Assembly: GCF_014211915.1 (NCBI RefSeq)
Contig: NZ_CP060040.1
Location: forward strand, 2,108,001 to 2,172,000
DNA from: Burkholderia cenocepacia
Lineage (GTDB): Bacteria > Pseudomonadota > Gammaproteobacteria > Burkholderiales > Burkholderiaceae
Length of the DNA: 64,000 nucleotides
Direction of reading: 5' to 3'
Below, one piece after another: positions 61,823 through 64,000 of this stretch. A model generated the notes under the pieces. The model searched no databases, was not told where the DNA came from, and saw only the letters and a list, made by a program, of their open reading frames with translations. Within the stretch, counting starts at the first letter, position 1; each line of letters opens with the position of its first letter. A program made the position numbers and the translations under genes.

Positions 61823-62104
61823 TGCCGCTGGCGTGCGCGTGAATTGATCGCGCGCACGTCGCCGGTTTGACGTCGGAGGGCCGGTCCGGTCCGACGGCGC
61901 ATACGCTTTACGCGCCCCCACCTTGATCGCGGCACGACGCGCCGCCATCCCTGTCTTCTCCGTTCACGATCGGGCCCGCCACCCCTGCGACGCACCGACC
62001 ATCGCTCCGCGACATCCGGATTCCTATTACGATAAGGGCGATGCATCCCGCGGCGCGTAGCAGCGGCGCGCCGGCATGCAAGCCCCTCAACCGGAATGCT
62101 CCCG

Positions 62105-62614
62105 ATGACGATCACGATCCGCCTGCTTGACGCCGCCGACGCGGCGCAGTTCCAGACCGTCCGCCTGCGCGCGGTCGACACCGCGCCTACGTCCTTCCTG
62201 CCGACGCTCGACGAGGAATCGCAGGTGCCGGTCGACGAATTCGCGAAGCGCCTCACGCCGACGCAGGCACAGGCCGTGTTCGGCGCGTTCGACGGCGACA
62301 CGCTCGTCGGCATCGCCGGCGTGCGCCGCGACGCGCGCACGAAGATCGCACACAAGGCGACGATCTGGGGCGTGTACGTCGATGCCGCGTATCGCGGGCA
62401 ACGCATCGCGCAGGCGCTGCTCGACAGCGCGACCGGGCATGCGGCGAACGCGTGGGGATGCAAGCAACTGATGCTGTGCGTGAACGACGTCAACCGTACC
62501 GCGGAGCGGCTCTATGCATCGCAGGGGTTCGTGCGGTTCGGCACGGAGCCGCGCTCCCTGTTCGTCGATGGCCGCTTCTACGACGAGCACTACATGATCA
62601 AGACGCTGGCGTAA
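62105..62614 (+). CDS. GNAT-family acetyltransferase
   Basis: 169 residues from the ATG at 62105; an in-frame ATG at 62096 is also possible. GNAT motif A is WGVYVDAAYRGQRIAQALLD, and motif B includes VNDVNRTAERLYASQGFVRFG. It is transcribed alone between the lipoprotein and the polygalacturonase. Substrate unknown. Confidence 0.87.
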   Translation: MTITIRLLDAADAAQFQTVRLRAVDTAPTSFLPTLDEESQVPVDEFAKRLTPTQAQAVFGAFDGDTLVGIAGVRRDARTKIAHKATIWGVYVDAAYRGQRIAQALLDSATGHAANAWGCKQLMLCVNDVNRTAERLYASQGFVRFGTEPRSLFVDGRFYDEHYMIKTLA

Positions 62615-62686
62615 CGCATGCGCATTCGCGCTCGCGTGCGGGCACCGGCCGGGCCGCACGCGGACGTCGTGCGTGTTACCTCATTC

Positions 62687-64000
62687 TCACCGCTTGTCGT
62701 TGATCGTCGTGTTGACGACCTGCCCGGCGATCGTCACGTTCGTCAGCGTCATCGCACTCACGTTGAATGCATAGATCGGCCCCGGCGACGTGACCGTCGG
62801 CACGCCTGACGCGACCGGCGTGCCGAAGTCGCAATTGCTGATCGTCACGCCGGAGATCGGCTGCACGGCCGGCGTCGGTGGCGTGCCGTTGTAGTCGAAC
62901 GCGACCGGCCCCTGCGCGACGATCGCCTGGAAACACGACGCGGTCACGCCGTTCAGCGTCACGTTGCTCGCCTTCACGTCGGCGATCGTCACGTTCTGCA
63001 CGACCGGTGCGCGCGTGCGCACCGCATCGTTCGCCGGCTGGTAGTCGCAGTCGAACGTGACGATGCCGCCCTGCGCCGCGGACGGATTGCCGGCCGACGG
63101 CGTCACGACGCCGAGCGGCACGCTCGCGTTGACCGGGCTGCCCGCGAGCAGCGCGCTGCCGTAGCCGCCGCCCTTCAGCGTCACGCCGTTCGGCAGCGTG
63201 ACGCCCTTCACGTGGAAATCCTTCACGTATCCGCCGCGGTTCATGTTGGTCTTCACGCGAATCGCGATGTTCAGCGGATTGGTCTGCCAGTTCGCGTTCA
63301 GCATCGACAGGTTCGTCGCGTAGATCTGCTCGACGCCGCCGCCCATCTCGCTGCCGAGCGTGATGCCGCCGTGCCCGCTGTTCATCGTGCAGTTGCGGAT
63401 CAGGTGCCGCTTCGCGGGGCCGTATTCGATGTCGCGGTCCTTGCCCGACTTGATCGCGATGCAGTCGTCGCCGGTGTTGAACGTGCAGTCCTCGCACAGC
63501 ACGTCGGTGCACGCGTCCGGATCGAAGCCGTCGTTGTTCGGGCCGATGCTGTTGGTCGTCACGCCGCGGATCACGACGTTGCGGCTGGCGGTCGGATGGT
63601 GCTGCCAGAACGGCGTGTTCTGCGTCTGGTAGTTCGCCATCAGCACGTTCGTGCAGCCGATGAATTCGACCATGCACGGCCGCAGGTAGTGGCCGAGGCC
63701 GAAGATGCGCCGCTCGACCGGCACCCCGGCCTCGGACAGCGCGGGCAGGTAGTTCTGGTCCTGCTGCCACGGCGTGACGGGCGACGTCAGCAGCGCGTAG
63801 AGCGCGTCGGGAATCGCGGGCGCGACGATGCGCAGGTCGACGTTGTTCGGATTCGCGGAGTTCTGCGCCGGCACCGTCGCGCTCGCGCCGTACGCGCCCG
63901 ACGAGCCCTTGTAGGTCCACCAGCAGACGCTGTTCGCGCCGCTGCCCGAGAACGGCGTCATCGCCTGCCCGTTGAGCACCGACGTCGGGCCTTCGCCGGT
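62687..64000 (-). CDS. Glycoside hydrolase family 28 polygalacturonase, C-terminal part
   Basis: The 5' end lies beyond the window; 437 C-terminal codons are present. Right-handed beta-helix with the GH28 catalytic motifs in order: NNDGFDPDACTDVL (usually NTDG), FNTGDDCIAIKSG, NSGHGGITLGSE, and the IRVKT basic motif. Catalytic Asp, Asp-Asp and His are intact. It acts on pectin or polygalacturonate outside the cytoplasm, which fits a plant-associated lifestyle. Downstream 70 nt contains no clear terminator. Confidence 0.93.
   Translation of the reverse strand, partial: TGEGPTSVLNGQAMTPFSGSGANSVCWWTYKGSSGAYGASATVPAQNSANPNNVDLRIVAPAIPDALYALLTSPVTPWQQDQNYLPALSEAGVPVERRIFGLGHYLRPCMVEFIGCTNVLMANYQTQNTPFWQHHPTASRNVVIRGVTTNSIGPNNDGFDPDACTDVLCEDCTFNTGDDCIAIKSGKDRDIEYGPAKRHLIRNCTMNSGHGGITLGSEMGGGVEQIYATNLSMLNANWQTNPLNIAIRVKTNMNRGGYVKDFHVKGVTLPNGVTLKGGGYGSALLAGSPVNASVPLGVVTPSAGNPSAAQGGIVTFDCDYQPANDAVRTRAPVVQNVTIADVKASNVTLNGVTASCFQAIVAQGPVAFDYNGTPPTPAVQPISGVTISNCDFGTPVASGVPTVTSPGPIYAFNVSAMTLTNVTIAGQVVNTTINDKR

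Overview
The window is about 64 kb of GC-rich DNA with dense, mostly single-copy genes. Codon usage and gene content point to a Burkholderia species, most likely of the B. cepacia complex. The hopanoid block (hpnA, hpnB, a second ispH, hpnH), the phosphocholine-specific phospholipase C and the mix of catabolic and transport genes suggest the second chromosome rather than the housekeeping one. I see no rRNA, tRNA, CRISPR array, insertion sequence or prophage. All product names are from reading the proteins, not from searches.

Layout. 0-4.2 kb: end of a secreted BON-type protein, then a sigma-54 activator divergent from a GntP-family permease, with a -24/-12 promoter and three matching 16-bp palindromes between them. 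4.2-11.2 kb: thioredoxin-fold protein, AaaT-like acetyltransferase, Tat-exported phospholipase C, DedA-rhodanese fusion. 11.3-21.2 kb: a peptide-uptake locus with an OprD-type porin, a complete OppABCDF importer, an XRE-cupin regulator and a POT-family proton/peptide symporter. 21.3-24.3 kb: small protein, OpgC-like membrane protein, rarD, acylphosphatase. 24.4-30.8 kb: hopanoid genes with an unusual 14-residue-repeat coiled-coil protein among them. 31-37 kb: small unknown proteins, a DOPA-dioxygenase-like protein, a SnoaL-like protein, hemolysin III, and ybdD-cstA. 37.2-43.6 kb: a DapF paralogue overlapping an ECF41-type sigma factor, then CMD, cupin, LysR, NmrA-like, OsmC/Ohr-like and SDR genes. 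The LysR gene carries an exact ECF41-type promoter motif. 43.6-50 kb: PRC-barrel protein, DAHP synthase, secretory lipase, YceH, SDR. 50-60.7 kb: a catabolic and regulatory island with class II aldolase, DHDPS-like and MOSC genes, XRE-cupin and GntR/UTRA regulators, PhyH dioxygenase, amino-acid-binding protein, LysR and two cytosine-deaminase-like amidohydrolases, with an AbiEii toxin remnant in its middle. 60.7-64 kb: glycine-zipper lipoprotein, acetyltransferase, GH28 polygalacturonase (cut by the window end).

Three genes (ispH, one amidohydrolase, the peptide-locus XRE regulator) are each out of frame by one missing base inside a short G/C run. The shared pattern suggests either systematic homopolymer errors in the assembly or three real frameshifts. 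The regulatory DNA is unusually readable: a sigma-54 promoter with upstream palindromes, a candidate ECF41 promoter, a TGACAC-type operator in a divergent promoter region, and a perfect 30-bp palindrome between cstA and the dapF paralogue.
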